The translations under genes were made by a program, and so were the position numbers. Below are positions 24,101 through 37,035 of a DNA stretch of 64,000 nt, one piece after another. Position 1 is the first letter of the stretch. Each line of letters starts with the position of its first letter. Under the pieces are notes generated by a model. That model was not told the origin of the DNA and ran no database searches. It saw nothing but the letters and a program-made list of their open reading frames with translations. This DNA is from Dentipellis sp. KUC8613 (Eukaryota; Basidiomycota; Agaricomycetes; Russulales; Hericiaceae), in NCBI GenBank assembly GCA_002286715.1, contig NSJX01000012.1:1-64000 (forward strand), given 5' to 3'.

Positions 24101-24524
24101 GTATGGACATCTTGCGGTGCAGATATATTGAGGTTTGCAAGAGCGTCGTTGTGAATGAAATCAGCGCGGTGGGACGCCACCGTCACGTTGTGTATAGCTG
24201 CACATCTGAAATCAGCAGGGGACAAATAAGACGCGATATTATAATGCTTACTGCACTGGCGACAATGCAGGTTAATCGTCCTTAGTTCATTGCTCGTTGG
24301 GACTATGGTGATCTCAGTGTACCCCTAAGAACCATGGCATGTGAGGGACGAGTCACCCGAGAGCATGAAGTGGACGTACCCAGATGCATCCAGAGAAGTC
24401 AATCTCCAAAACTACTTTCTGGTGACTAGTATATACGACAGAAGAGTCAATAACGCGTGAAAATTGGAATGAAGAAAGAGAAGACGTATAGAGAGAAGCC
24501 CCGCCGGTTGTGTTCGCGCTGCAT
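18106..24524 (-). CDS. TAF2: TFIID subunit TAF2 with three C-terminal bromodomain-like modules
   Basis: General transcription factor TFIID subunit 2, about 1823 aa in 19 exons. The N-terminal two thirds is the inactive M1-aminopeptidase fold: KVVLEIDFSGC, RCWVPCLDNLWERCTW, and LSHALACQWIG where an active enzyme has HEXXH, so the zinc site is lost as in known TAF2. Helical repeats follow. Three bromodomain-like units then occur after Pro/Lys-rich linkers: near 1215-1323 (PVDP, NYFEFIKNPMDLSTM, TYNAPN), near 1575-1680 (PVDP, YYDEIKSPMDFGTM, QFNPPTTY) and near 1700-1800 (PVDP, YFDVI, KFNGAD). The C-terminus is Lys-rich. Exon ends: 24524-24486, 24418-24380, 24324-24252, 24197-23970, 23907-23753, 23703-23497, 23445-22423, 22367-21933, 21882-21763, 21712-21551, 21497-21387, 21337-21110, 21061-20994, 20944-20585, 20536-20006, 19955-19765, 19713-18837, 18782-18504, 18451-18106. 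The first exon is the least certain. It is head-to-head with LTV1. Confidence 0.9.
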
Positions 24525-24799
24525 GATGATGTTGGCCACGAGGATATCGGTTCAACGGAGAAGAGAGGCCAAACTTCCGCTTAACAAACTAATGCCAGCA
24601 GGGAGAAAAGATCGTGAAAGCGAGGTTTCGTGGAGAGTGGTGGTATTGGGGGGCTGGGACGGAGAGATGAGTGCGCCGTCGCGAGCAATGCTCTCAGCCG
24701 TGAGCTCAGCAAGTCCTCGATTACATAACATTTAGCGCCCGGTCGTAAGACCTTTCCTCTTTTGGACGTCATTTCATCTTCACTAACCCCCATCTCAAA

Positions 24800-26642
24800 A
24801 TGCCCAAGAAATCGATTTTCAGGCAGCCCGGAGTCCAGCACTTCCAGCTGGTACACAGATCACAGAGAGACCCGCTCATTCACGACCCAGAGGCTAGCCA
24901 ACATGTTCTCAAGCCTTTCATCCGAGAAAATGACAAAAAGGTAGGCGTGCATGAGCTTCGGCCCTTGACAGACAGTGCTGAAAAGTCGAGCAGGGGAAAT
25001 CTCGAGCAGAGCTCGAACAAATCATTTCTCCGTCTGATCTAGCCCATGACACACAGCGACCAAACGTCGGCGAGGCCTCTCTCTACGGAATCTACTACGA
25101 TGACACCGATTACGACTACATGCAACATCTGCGCCCCGTCGGAGAACAGGAAGAAGGTGTGGACTCTGTTCTCATCGAAGCACCGACGCAGAGAAAGTCG
25201 AAGGGGAAAGGAAAAGAAGGTTTGGCCTTGCGCGATCTTCCTCCAGAAGCCCTGCCCTCCACGTCCGAACTGCCCAGGAATTATGAGAATCAAGAGTCCA
25301 TTCCAAGCTCGATCGCTGGCTTCCAGCCGGATATGGACCCCCATCTCAGGCAGGTATTGGAGGCTCTGGAAGACGATGCTTTCGTGGAGGAGGATGCAGA
25401 CGACGATTTCTTCGGGGAGTTGGTTGGAGGTGGGGAAAGGGGGAGAGACGAGGAGGTTTACTTCGAATTTGCCGAGGAAGGGGTGGAAGAAGGGGAGGAG
25501 GCCGGGCGGGAAGGAGAAGAGGACGATGGCGAGGACGAAGATGCAGGGTGGGAGGCTCGATTCGCCGCATTTAAGAAAGCACAGAAGGACCAAGATGGCG
25601 CAACCGACGTCGACGGATACTCAGAAGGCGGAGACACTGTGGGGCGTATGCCCGAATTCTCTGTCATTGGCGGGAAGAAGAGGCGGAAAGGTACCTCAGA
25701 CGCGTCGGGATACAGCATGAGCAGTTCTTCAATGTTCAGAAATGAGGGCTTGAGGATGGTAGACGAGCGGTTCGACCAGGTGAGCACCTGTATGTCAAAC
25801 ACTCACTGCATTCCCTCCTATAACGCGTGTGCTAGATTGAAAAAGAGTACGCTTCGGAAGAGGAGGAAATTGAGGACGTCGAAGATGACGACGATACCGA
25901 GCCTCAACTTATAACTACCCGTGAGGATTTCGACTCAATGATGGACGATTTCCTCGACAACTACGAGATATTCGGTGGCAAAATGAAGCCTGCACTGCAT
26001 GGAACTGGTGCCGAAAAGCTAGAGACATTGCGCACGGCTTTGGGTCAGGATCAGCGGGTGAAGGAAAAGGATAGCGACGAGTCGAGCGATAGTGACGATG
26101 CTGACATCTACGCGTATCTCGAGAAGGAGGACAAGCGTGATCGTTGGGATGTCGAGACTGTTCTTAGTGAGTTCATTACGCCGTATATTCTCGAATAATA
26201 TACTCATTATATGTTCCAGCAACTCATACGAACCTAGAAAACCACCCGCGTCTTATCCGTGCGCGCGAATCTAAACCTGTTCCCCAGATTCGTCTCGACC
26301 CAAAAACCGGCTTGCCTATTGTTCTGGGCAGTGAGGAACCTGGGACGAGGAGGAAATCGGCTAAGCAACTCACGCAGGAGAAGGAGGAGATAGAGGGGCC
26401 AGGTACGCTGTACCATCGCATATCAATTGTCCTTTTCTTGACAAATTTGAGCAGTGCATGTAACCGTTGCCCGACCTCGCAATGAGTCAAAGGAGGAGAA
26501 GAAGGCGCGAAAACAGGCCGTTAAGGCCGAGAGACAAACACGGCGTGTAGAAAAGAAGGCGACCAAGGAGCAATTCTCTGCTGCCATCAAGCAGCAGACA
26601 CAGGTCATGGCCAACAAGGATGTAAAGACTCGCAAGTTGTAA
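24800..26642 (+). CDS. LTV1: Ribosome biogenesis factor LTV1
   Basis: Assembly and export factor of the 40S ribosomal subunit. Exons: 24800-24940, 24994-25779, 25836-26166, 26220-26402, 26455-26642; 542 aa. The N-terminus carries the family signature HFQLVHRSQRDPLIHDPEAS, and the second exon continues with SPSDLAHDTQRPNVGEASLYG and YDDTDYDYMQHL. The middle is strongly acidic (runs of Glu and Asp), with EDFDSMMDDFLDNYE as a second conserved block, and the C-terminus is Lys-rich and coiled (KEEKKARKQAVKAERQTRR), as in yeast and human LTV1. It starts 275 bases from the TAF2 start on the opposite strand, so the two probably share a divergent promoter, and it ends 251 bases from the FAB1 stop. Confidence 0.95.
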
Positions 26643-26893
26643 TTTTACTGTTGTATCTCAAAGGTTCGAGCTAGACAGGCGTGTAGAAGTATTGTACGGA
26701 TGTCCATTGGTTATTGCGGGTATATTATATTACATGACGATGAATGTATCGTAGCGTAGCGTATCTTGACAGTGCGGATGGTACAAAATATTGCTTGCAG
26801 TAAACAGGAAAGATATCGTAAGCAGCAGGAACTACCCAAACCAACGTGAAAATCGTGAAAATCATACAAAGGACTCAACGCCTCTGCCTTCGT

Positions 26894-29800
26894 TCACCAG
26901 TCAGGCCATAGATCAAGGAGACTGCTCCCATCATCCTCTGGTGCGTCCTTTTGCTTCATCCAACGGTCCGGGACCTGGCAAAGGTGTCAGACTCGATCGA
27001 ATCGATGATGAATGCTGTTGCTCACCAGAGGGAAATAGCGCTCCATAGCACTGGTGAAACGTTGCCTGTATTGCTTAGGTGTGACAATGGTCGGCTCACC
27101 CTTGCCCGCTCCTCCCATGAAGGCGGACTCCTTGACCCAACTTTCCAGCTTCTTGTCCCAAGTATAGGTGCGAACATAGTCTACGAATGGAATTAGATCT
27201 ATATCTCGTCGTGAAAGATTGCATCGCATACCAACTATACCGACGACAAGCTCGTTCTTGACGCTGTCGACTCCGACAACGAGCGAGTAATCCATGACGT
27301 TGATATCCGCAAGGAATTTGCTATCATTGTAGAGAGAGCCGCGGAGGATACGCTTGGAGTGTTCGCGAAGATAGAAAGGCACAAGATGAGCATCTACAGT
27401 AAGTTCAGATCAGTATTTTTCAATAATATCTACGCCGAGCTTACCTTGTACCAGATTTTCATCCAGAAGAACCTCGTTTTCCCTGCCAGTTGATTGGACA
27501 TGCCGGTTTCGCGTCGAGCCCTTCAAGTCGTAGATCTGTCATAAGAAGGTTAGTAACACTATCGCAGATAGGAATTATCCCGTCTTACCTTGGAGAACCG
27601 TCGGTCATAGAATAAATTCTCCATGACCAGAAGGTTCATCTGCGTAGACTTAGAACGACCGTTGCCCTTGTCCCTGCCAGTCTTCTTGAAAGTAATCTTA
27701 TAGCAACCAAAGACTTTGGCCAAGAGTGTCGGGCGCTGCGCGTGCCGTCAGTATTCTCTTCATTTCATAACGTGTCGTCAGAACGTACGTTGGCGGACAC
27801 GGCAGACGACATGTAGTCAAAGTAAGCAGGTGCAAACGTTTCCATTGTCTGCACCTCTGCTCTCGACATTTCTTTGGCAATGAACCGATCATCTGTGAAG
27901 CGATTAGACAAAGTAGTAGGCAATTAGATTGTTGGAAGCGTACCCCTAGTCTTGAGGAAAGCAGAACCAGACTTCCCGCCGCTGGCATCCCATTTTATGC
28001 ATCTAGCTAGTGACTCGATCATGCTCTTCTCACAGTCGTACGTCCGTCGAAGGGCATCGAACTGTTCTGGATACAGAACAGTACAACTGATGGTCAACCC
28101 TCCACTCTCGAATGCTGCGGCAGAAATTCAGTGCACTTTACATCATATGAATGAATGCGTACTGACTAATAGCCCAAGGCAATTTTGAAGACGGGACCCG
28201 AAGCTCATCTGAAGGATTGATACCATCTGTAGTTTCTACGTTGACAACTCCCCACGTCGAGTTCGATTCCGCGACAGAACGATCGTCAGGCATAAAGGCC
28301 TCCCCACCGTCTGTGACCTTGGGCTCACGCGACTGGCGTTTCTCGGCGCGAGATTTGGCCAGCATTTCACGATAGTGCGGAGAGCTGAATTGCCATCAGC
28401 GAGCATTCACACACGTCAAGCAAATGAGTGCGTACTTCAAAGCGAGGGCAATAATCGACGTTGGCTCGTCCGTACGGACAACCATTGATGAGTCACGGAA
28501 GATATGCTCGGGATCCGTCATAGGATCGTCGCCTTCCATCTCCAGACGATTGCGAGGCTGGGAATACTGCTGTGGCCAGAAACCTGATAGGGCTTTCAAC
28601 AAAGAATGTCGCTCTTGTCCTGGCCCGATGTCAAGATCGGAAGGTGGGGGAGACATGGGTTCCTTAGGGGGGAAGAATGCCGATAACAGAGGAGAAGGTG
28701 GAATGGAGTGGACAGTGTCCCGAACAGCCACGAGAGGATCTGACGTAGATGGCAAAGGGACGCCCTCTTCGATCTTTCCAAGATCAGCATCGGCGGTCGA
28801 AGTTGTTTCCGCAATAGCTTCAGGTTCGGCCTGCACAACGACAGACGGAAGAGTGCCGGAGGACTCGGGAGATGGCTTGTCGGAAGACTTGCGGGTATCG
28901 TCTTCATCACCCCCTTCGTCGTCAGCCTCGCTGGACGAATCTGAACTCTCGGACTCATCCATGATGGCATCCTTGACGCTATCTAGGACTTCTACCTTCG
29001 CTCGGGCTGAGGCAACAGGGCGGGCACGACGGCCTCGAATAACAGCATACCGGCGATTAGCTCGTTCAGAGTCTCTGTTGATGCGCTCGAAGTGCTTCGC
29101 GATATTTGACACTTTGCTGCCCGGCGCACCAGACGCTCGCCTGAAGGTTGGTTTAGGGCCCGAACTGGAGGTAGGACGCGATGGAGCTTTGTCTTTATTG
29201 ATAGGGTTCCGACTAGACTTCGGCCGAGGGGGTTTCTGTCCTGGGCTCAGTATGGAGCCTCTTGGCACTGGCGGAGGGCTTGTTCTCCCTGTCCTAGGCG
29301 CACCGTCTACATTGTTTGCAAGTATTGAAGAGCGTTTTTCAGGAGACGGCTGACGAGATGGCTCTTGCGAATCAAGTGACGACGTGATAGGACCAGGTAT
29401 GCGACTAGAGAGGGAAGCCTGCCGAACGGGTCGACTGTGTGTCAAATAGCGAGGCGCGATATTCGCGGCATAGCTCTGTTCGAAGTCGGAAGTCGACGCC
29501 TTTCTCGCTGGAACTTGCTTTGACTTGTGTCGGCTTGGCAGGCGTGGTTGGCGCGGGAAAATCGATTCCTGGTCGCTCTCGGCCATTGGTAGACCAGGCG
29601 ACAGTGCCGATTTGGCAAGTTCCTCCATCCCGTGAGCAGGTAAAAAATCTTGGTACTTTTTCACGAGTTCTGCAACACTCGGCGGCTGTGCAGGTCGTCG
29701 CGGTAACCTGGAAGCAGGTTTAGACTGCCGCGTATTGGACGTCGAAGGCTGGTGGGGTTCATCCTACAACATATTGTGTGAGCTATGGACTTGATCCAAG

Positions 29801-32800
29801 AAGATACCATACCTCTGCGTGCGGAGATGACTCTGCTTTCGTGACTGCTTCGTCGGCCTTGGCGGCACCAATCGTAGAATCACTATCAGGGTCCGATTTG
29901 TTAGACTGGCCAGGTTGAGGCTTTCGTCCACCAGCATCAGGTTCCATGGGTGAAGACGACTCCGGCTCGGATTGAGTGCTATTCTTCCGTGTCACATCCG
30001 TGGATGCGGACGTCTCGGGTTCAGACGCCTCTGAAGCAGACGAAGATGCAAAAGATTCACTTGTGACTCTCCTCACCAATGTTGGTGGTATGGATTCTTC
30101 TGCCTCGGACACGCTCGACGAGGGCATATGTGCATTATCATAGCCACCTGATAGTTCGTATCTTCTGGGCCACATTGCGCGGACAGAGCCAAACGCCGCA
30201 GATACTCTTCGTCCATTCTTGTCGACTAGTGGTGGTCCTTTGGGCTTCGGGAGGCGGTCGAAATCGGCCTGCCAGGCAACGATCTTATCCTGTCTGAAAG
30301 AACGCACTTGATTGAGAGCCAGGGTGTCTGTAGGCGCTGATTCCCTATAGATCTTGTTGAGAAGGGAAGCAACCTCATTTTTCTCCGCCTCTGCTCTCAA
30401 GATGAGAACGTTGATATCGGCCGTGAGCTTGGAATCCGTCTCCTCATCTCCAGTGGCAGCATCGATATTGATCAGCTTGAGGTCCGCTATGAGAGCTGTG
30501 TACCAATCCGCGTTGCGGTTGAGTAATCGCTGGTAGTCGGAGTTCTTCAGCTCCAGCTGTGTCTCTGGACGGACACGGATGCGCATTGGAGGGTACACAA
30601 CTTCGTGCAGGACGATCGGGTCAGCCTGGAAGCGCACAGTCATCCCCCTAATAGCAAAATAACGGATGTGGTGTTGATAGATATTATGCTGACAGCCTGC
30701 GCCTTGAACCAATTGAACATCCGCTGGGTAGAAATGGAGTTCCAAGAACTTGGCAAACGAGTAGCGTTGCATTTCCTCTGAGACAGGGATGAAAGGCGTC
30801 GCTGACCCACAAATACGACATGCACTCCAGGTGGTGATAAGCTCGGGTGCAGGAAGGCTGCCGCGTCCAATGATCTGACCGTCCCATTGCTCCACGGCTA
30901 TGAACAGCCGGGTCTCGTTGTGAACGTAGACCTTGCAATGACGGGCCATGGGCTGAGTGCATCCCTTCCCTGCGCACACAAACTTCTTCGGATCCAAGGT
31001 CCATGCTAACGTATCCGCAACAGCTGACTCGATGAACTGGCCGAGGGTGCAATCGTTTTCCCCATAGTAAGTGAGGTAGCGGAGGGAAGGAGGAAAACAG
31101 GCTGGGTGCAGGCCATATTCTCCCACAGGCAAAGTGAGTTCAAGGAGACTGATAAACTGATACTTCTCCACAACGAAGTCGTCGCCGTTCTTTCGGAGGT
31201 ACCATTCCCACACCCGTTGCTGCTCCTGGTGCTGCAACTGAACAAAGCTCAGCTGGCTTTCCAACGCGATGTCCGCGGATGTCTTCAACTCGATCCCGGG
31301 CTCGTCTTGTGCTTCTCGTGACGCGATGGGCCCAGGCGATTGCACAAGGCTGGTCTGAGAAGCAGAGCCAGGAAGCTTGTAACTGAAATAGCTCGGCTCC
31401 TCTGTCTTGACCGCAGAGGAATCTCCAGGCGTAGGGGTCTTTGAGAGTCCAGGGCAGGCTAGAGATTCTATCTGTGCGTTGATGTCGTCCTGTTCGAAGA
31501 TCTCTGGAGTGATTGTAGCCTCCTGCGAATGCCCGTCAGCAGGGGTGACGGTGATCTCCTGAACATGCCCACTGGGCCGCCGTTCCTCCCTCCTGACTAC
31601 TTCGTCTTCCCATGCTCGCTTGATGCGGATGAGCTCGTCATCCAATTCCTTCATGCGACGTATGGCATAAGGTGGTGGAAATCGCAAGGTCGCTGACACA
31701 GATATGAAAGTAACGAGGTACGGCTCTAATGACTCTTGAATACGGCGAGAAAGGCGGAGTTGGTCGGCGTCTTCGTCTGGCAGGTCGTCCTCGACGGGAT
31801 TCTGCGCCTGGATGAATGCCGTAGGTGGAGCTGCGGGAGGTATAGGAGTATTGGGTCCTGAACTCATATCTACTTGGGAGATGCTAAGGGATAGGGGAAC
31901 GGAGTTTGCAGGATGGGGGTTATAGAGGGGAGGAACGGCGTCTCTGCTGAGAGAAGGGAGAGTGATGACAGAGTCCTTCCACAGATGTGTCTCAAGCTTC
32001 AGGTTGCGGACAATGAACGTCAAGAAGGACGTGACTTTCTTGATACGGCGTAGAGTGTCCATATCGCCTCCCCGTAGTATGATTGTACAACCCATCTCAC
32101 GGTTGCAGCCTTCGAAACGCATGAAGGTTTTCCGCCGCCCGGGGATCAGAGGGTGGTCGAAAGTCTGGATTCGAAACCGGGCACAGTGTCCTAATCTAGG
32201 CTCCAATGCCAGCTTGTCCATCGACGAAAAGACATCTCCTTGGGTCATACGAGAGACGAATTGAATGGCAGATGGCTTCACCGATCTAGCCACGGAGATG
32301 TGATGTTGCGCAAGAGCCTCAAGAGCCAATCTGGATACAGACTTCTCGACAAGGATGACATGAGGACGAAGGGCCGAGATGCGACTCGCAAGATTCCCCA
32401 GATACTCCTTCTCTTGCCGGACGATTTGGCCAAAATGCATGTATTGGCCCTCGACGCGACTGAACTCCAAGGGGAACGTTATCAGCATGACTCGAGGGTT
32501 ACGCTGCGATCGCGACATAGATTTGTGTGCAACGTTCTTGGTGATGACCGCGCCGTCGACGTATTCAGAGTCTTTCGGAGCACCACCTGGGATCTTCTTG
32601 ATCTTGACGTACCGGCGAACGTCCATGTCAGTTCCCTGCCGCTGTGGGTTCGCTGTGAAGGTGAGCTCTCGGGCGATCCGTAGGGCTAGTTTCAGTAGCG
32701 TATCCTCCCATTCAGCGGCATTCGGAATATTCTGGGTATTCAACATTTGTTGTATCATGAGCCGAAGATGAAACATGGACAAGAGATTAAGCTCTTGAGC

Positions 32801-34449
32801 GTAGCTGTCTCAGAACTATGTGAGCAGTGGTAGTACAAATCGGTCCGAGAACACTTACGCCGTACTCTCGCGTCTAGTACGCCAACCGGGCTCTCCAGCA
32901 GGCGCATCATCTAACAGTCGACTTTGGACACGACTCCGGATGAATGGTGTCGCTGCTTCGAACTCTGCGTACGAATTAAACCGAGATCGCGTGAGACCCG
33001 GGGGTCCTGGGCTGTCAGGACCATGGTCCGGCGAGCTGACCGGAAACTGTATAGAGCTCATATTACCATCTACGGCAATAGGCATAGTGACAGGGAAATC
33101 GATTGGAGTTTTGGAGCCGGGAGCAGTGGGGGAGTTGTCATGACTGAAAACGTTAGAAATTGGATCTCCGTCCTTCTCATCGTCTACTAATCCTCGTCTA
33201 AAAGGTGCAACCGCCTTGCGGATGTGGGGAGCCCAGTTGACATCGTCATGCAAGTTGTCAGAAGGTGTGATTGGTCTAGAGCCAAAGCCACTTTCATCGG
33301 AACCTGAGACCGGTCGCTTCGTCTCGGCTATGGAGAACAGGTTGAATGGTTCGTCTGTGTGTCCAAATAGTTGAGACGCGGCAAAAGGTGACTGAGGGTG
33401 ACGACCTAGGCCAACGGAGGCATTATCTGCTCCGAGTTGATGAGCAGCAAAGGGAGAAGTTGTGCTGGAAACAATCGACCGTCGATCATCATCGTCCTCT
33501 TCTTCTACTTTGGCTAGCTTCTCCAGGCATAAGTTACATATTCGAATCATGCCGTCATGACCATAGCGGGACCCCTTGATGATATTCGACGCGCACCGCG
33601 AACAGAATATTTGTCCTGTGTTGCGAGGGGGATGAGGGTTGATGTGATGAATTGAGTAGCGAGGACATACCACATATCCGACAGTGATGTTTGCGCCTCC
33701 AAGTAGTGAACACGCTCTTACAATCGTAGCACTCTTTACAATTCTCGTCATCCATCCAGTAGTCTCGCGACAGCCCTAACGTGTCTCCGTTAGAGTCTGA
33801 CCGACAACGATTAACGATGGAGCTCACCTTCTCCCCTTATTCGTCTAATCACTTTCGACGCGGACGCAGATCGTTTGACGCTAGTTGCGGTTTTGATACT
33901 CCTCGCATCGTCCTGTATAGGAAAACCAGGGATCGAAGTCCCATAGAGACCGCCTTCTTGACCCTCTGATATAGATGGATTGAAGAATCCCGGCCGTGAT
34001 GGTGGGCCATCAAATTCGAGGTTGAAAGATGGGGCCTCCGATACCACAGGTGTCAAGGATACAAGTGGTGGTGCAGGGTTGCATGACACAAGTGTTAGAG
34101 AGTTGGGTCTCTCAGTAGAGGAGCGAGACGAAGCAGCAGATGTGACACTCTGCACGATTGAATTCGACGGTCGCCGTCGTTCCGCAGGAGGTCCGTTGGC
34201 TATACCATTGGAATTCGTGGTGTTTCCGGAAGTCGCGGACGCAGTGGAAGACAAAGGTGCAGAGAAGGTACTCCTCACTTTGGACAGCAAAGAGGACATG
34301 AGAGCATACGAAGATTGGTCATTTTCATCCTCTTCAGAGAATGGATTGAAGGAAGTCAGGGCGCTTGGTTCGCTGTCTGCCAATTTGGTGCTGCTGCGAG
34401 ATCTTGAGGGGCCGCTGCCCGACTGGGTGACAGGGCGGGCGACATCCAT
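26894..34449 (-). CDS. FAB1: 1-phosphatidylinositol-3-phosphate 5-kinase (Fab1/PIKfyve)
   Basis: Makes PI(3,5)P2 from PI3P on vacuole and endosome membranes. 2310 aa in 13 exons: 34449-33828, 33775-33671, 33615-32859, 32804-29813, 29763-28436, 28384-28167, 28114-27944, 27892-27789, 27735-27589, 27535-27445, 27393-27232, 27180-27026, 26974-26894. The domain order matches the family. A disordered Ser-rich N-terminus (~207 aa) leads to a FYVE zinc finger with WMDD, RRKHHCR, RIC and eight cysteines (~208-285). A CCT/TCP1-like chaperonin domain (~500-780, [10 protein letters not shown]) and a long regulatory region follow. The last ~370 aa are the lipid kinase domain ([41 protein letters not shown]). 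The C-terminal microblock [17 protein letters not shown] is on its own exon. It is head-to-head with CSN2. Confidence 0.96.
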
Positions 34450-34836
34450 AATTTGAGCGTATAAAATAGGTCGTTAGGGAATTGTAGGGGATAAAAGGGA
34501 ACTAAAGTAATGGTGGAGATGGTGGGCCTGGGGTACATGAGCCGGCGAACCAGCGTTATCGAGGCCAAGGCGCCAAACTCCAGTCGCGACGCGCCACCAT
34601 GGACGCGCACGTGGACCTGGAAAGTCGCGTGCTGTGAACCCGTGTATGAAATACAGCTCCTGCTCTCCACCATCTCCTACCTTGATATACGCTAAACCAC
34701 CCAGCGTCATCGAGGCATCGCCTCCAGATTATCTTCTGCAATCTATCTGCATTCGCGTCGCTTTTGTCGACCACTGATTGCGCTTTAGCGCCTCAGCCTA
34801 GGATCCCCCAGTTCCCCCCGAATCTGCATAACCGCC
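34450..34836. promoter_or_regulatory. Divergent FAB1/CSN2 promoter region
   Basis: These 387 bases separate the two head-to-head start codons. I see no coding exon. The only landmarks are short T- and A-rich patches near each start, so the regulatory role is inferred from position. Confidence 0.5.
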
Positions 34837-36869
34837 ATGGATGACGATGATGCTGATTACATGCAAGGAAGCGATGATGAAGTGAATACATCTATTCTGG
34901 AGATCGCATAGCTCTAATTGCCAGGTTTAATAGGACTATGGCTTCGACTATTCCGACGGAGAAGAGGGGGACGAATCGGGCAGCGCGGACGTCGAGAACC
35001 TCTACTATACAGCGAAGTGTGAGTGCATGACCTCTGCCTTGCGAAGCGTCGTAACAATCTTGTAGCGAAAAAGGAGGACGATCCAGAGCAAGCGCTGAAA
35101 GACTTCCGGGCAATAGTAGACCAGGAGGAGGAGAAAGGGGAATGGTACGTACCATCGCTTCGTCGTACCCTGTGGCGGCGTACTCAATCTATATTATAGG
35201 GGGTTTAAAGCGCTGAAGCAGTGCACCAAACTTCTCTTCCTTCGCCTACGCCGACCAACTGAAGCTTTGAAGACGTACACTCAACTGTTGACGTACACTA
35301 AATCGGCCGTAACACGGAATTACGCCGAGAAGACTATTAATGGCATTCTCGACTATGTTGGTGGCGGAAAGGGTGGTCCTGTTGAAGTCGATGTGCTTGA
35401 GAGGTTCTATCAAGTTACGAAAGATGCTCTTGAGGAAGCGAAGAATGACGTACGTGTTCTCTGGGTCGGGCACGTCCTTCAGCTAACATGCTTCGAATAG
35501 CGTTTGTCAGTCAAGACAAACCTCAAGCTTGCCAAGCTTTGGCTAGACCGTAAAGAATTTGGCAGGCTCTCCAAGGCATGTCTTTCTCTGGAGCAAGACG
35601 CCTTCAGCATGGCTAACCTTGTCTCGCAGCTTATTCGAGACCTGTACCGTGCTACAGGTAGTGCTGGCGAAGGTGAAGATCAGTCTCAAAAGGGAACTCA
35701 ACTCTTGGAGATATACGCGTTGGAAATTCAGATGCACAACGAAACGCGGAATTTCAAGAAGCTGAAGGTCTGATTATATTGGATCCGTGCTTTTTGACGG
35801 CCAACTAAATGACAATGTCTACAGGAAATCTACAATGCCTCCAACAGTGTCCGTTCTGCCATTCCCCACCCACGGATCATGGGTATCATCAAGGAATGTG
35901 GTGGGAAGATGTGGATGGGAGAACGTCTGTGCTCTCCAGCCACCTTGATCTATCCAAGTGACTCACTCGAGCGAAAACAGGTCAATGGAACCGCGCGAGC
36001 GAAGATTTCTTCGAGTCATTCCGAAACTACGATGAAGCTGGTTCTCCTCAGCGCATCCAAGTTTTGAAATACCTTGTCCTCGCAAATATGCTTACTGGCA
36101 GCGAAGTCAATCCTTTTGACAGTCAGGAGACGAAGCCGTGAGTAAATGCATCCCCTTCTCCCTTGAGCATTGCATCCTGAGTGACCTATGCAGTTACAAG
36201 AACGACGCTCAAATCAAGGCCATGACGGATTTGGTTGATGCTTACCAGCGAAGAGAAGTTCACGCTGCAGAGAAGATTCTTCGAGGTAACGAATTCATCA
36301 TCCCCGTATGGTGCATAACTCATGACTCTCTAGACAACCGGTCTACGATCATGGATGATGCCTTCATTCGCTCTTATATTGGAGACCTTCTGCGCAGTCT
36401 GCGCAGGCAATACTTGATCGACCTTATCAAGCCATATACAAGACTGGAGCTTTCGTTCCTAGCCAAGGTGGGCAACCATTCTGTAGGAACGTCTACTTTC
36501 ATCGACGTTCACATCATTCTAGCAATTAAACGTGGAATTGGAGGAAGTCGAAGAGCTTCTTATCGAACTTATCCTAGAAGGGAAGGTAGAAGGGAAGATT
36601 GACCAGGTTGCCATGCGATTGGACCTTGACAGAAAGTGTGTCGATTCGTCCGATGTCTGCTTTGGAGTTCTAGCTAACGTGACTGCAGGCAGAGTCTGGA
36701 GAAAAAGCGCTACAAAGCACTGGACAAGTGGACTGAGGCACTTGAGTCCGTCCACACTGCTGTTATTGGTAAGAATTCCGGTGGAGGGGGAGGGGCAGCC
36801 AGGATGGATTATCCAGACGTCGGATATGCGAGAGATATTGGCGAGAGGTATGAACGTTACGGATTCTGA
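34837..36869 (+). CDS. CSN2: COP9 signalosome subunit 2
   Basis: Subunit of the COP9 signalosome, which removes NEDD8 from cullins; CSN2 contacts the cullin and Rbx1. 482 aa in 12 exons: 34837-34881, 34934-35018, 35066-35144, 35200-35449, 35501-35575, 35630-35767, 35825-35924, 35981-36137, 36194-36285, 36334-36467, 36523-36635, 36689-36869. It opens [10 protein letters not shown], then [11 protein letters not shown] and [20 protein letters not shown], a TPR-like helical region ([26 protein letters not shown]) and a C-terminal PCI domain ([37 protein letters not shown]). The Gly-rich tail ends [19 protein letters not shown]. Intron 5 (35576-35629) uses a GC donor; it is 54 nt with no stop, so retention would add 18 residues. 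The gene converges on mL40. Confidence 0.95.
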
Positions 36870-37035
36870 CAGTTGTACACATACCATCTGCTTTCATGCA
36901 CCCCTGTTCTCACTCTGTATCATGACTCAACGAGCCAACACGCATTATTTGTTCGATGTACAATTATCCCATAGAGTGTGTCATACTACGATGCGAGCTG
37001 AAAAAGGGAGATCAGAGTGTATGCAGAGTAAACAC

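Noticed and set aside
28424..29353. 309-codon plus-strand frame
   Set aside because: Lies antisense to the Ser-rich regulatory region of FAB1; Gly/Ser/Arg composition fits a shadow frame.
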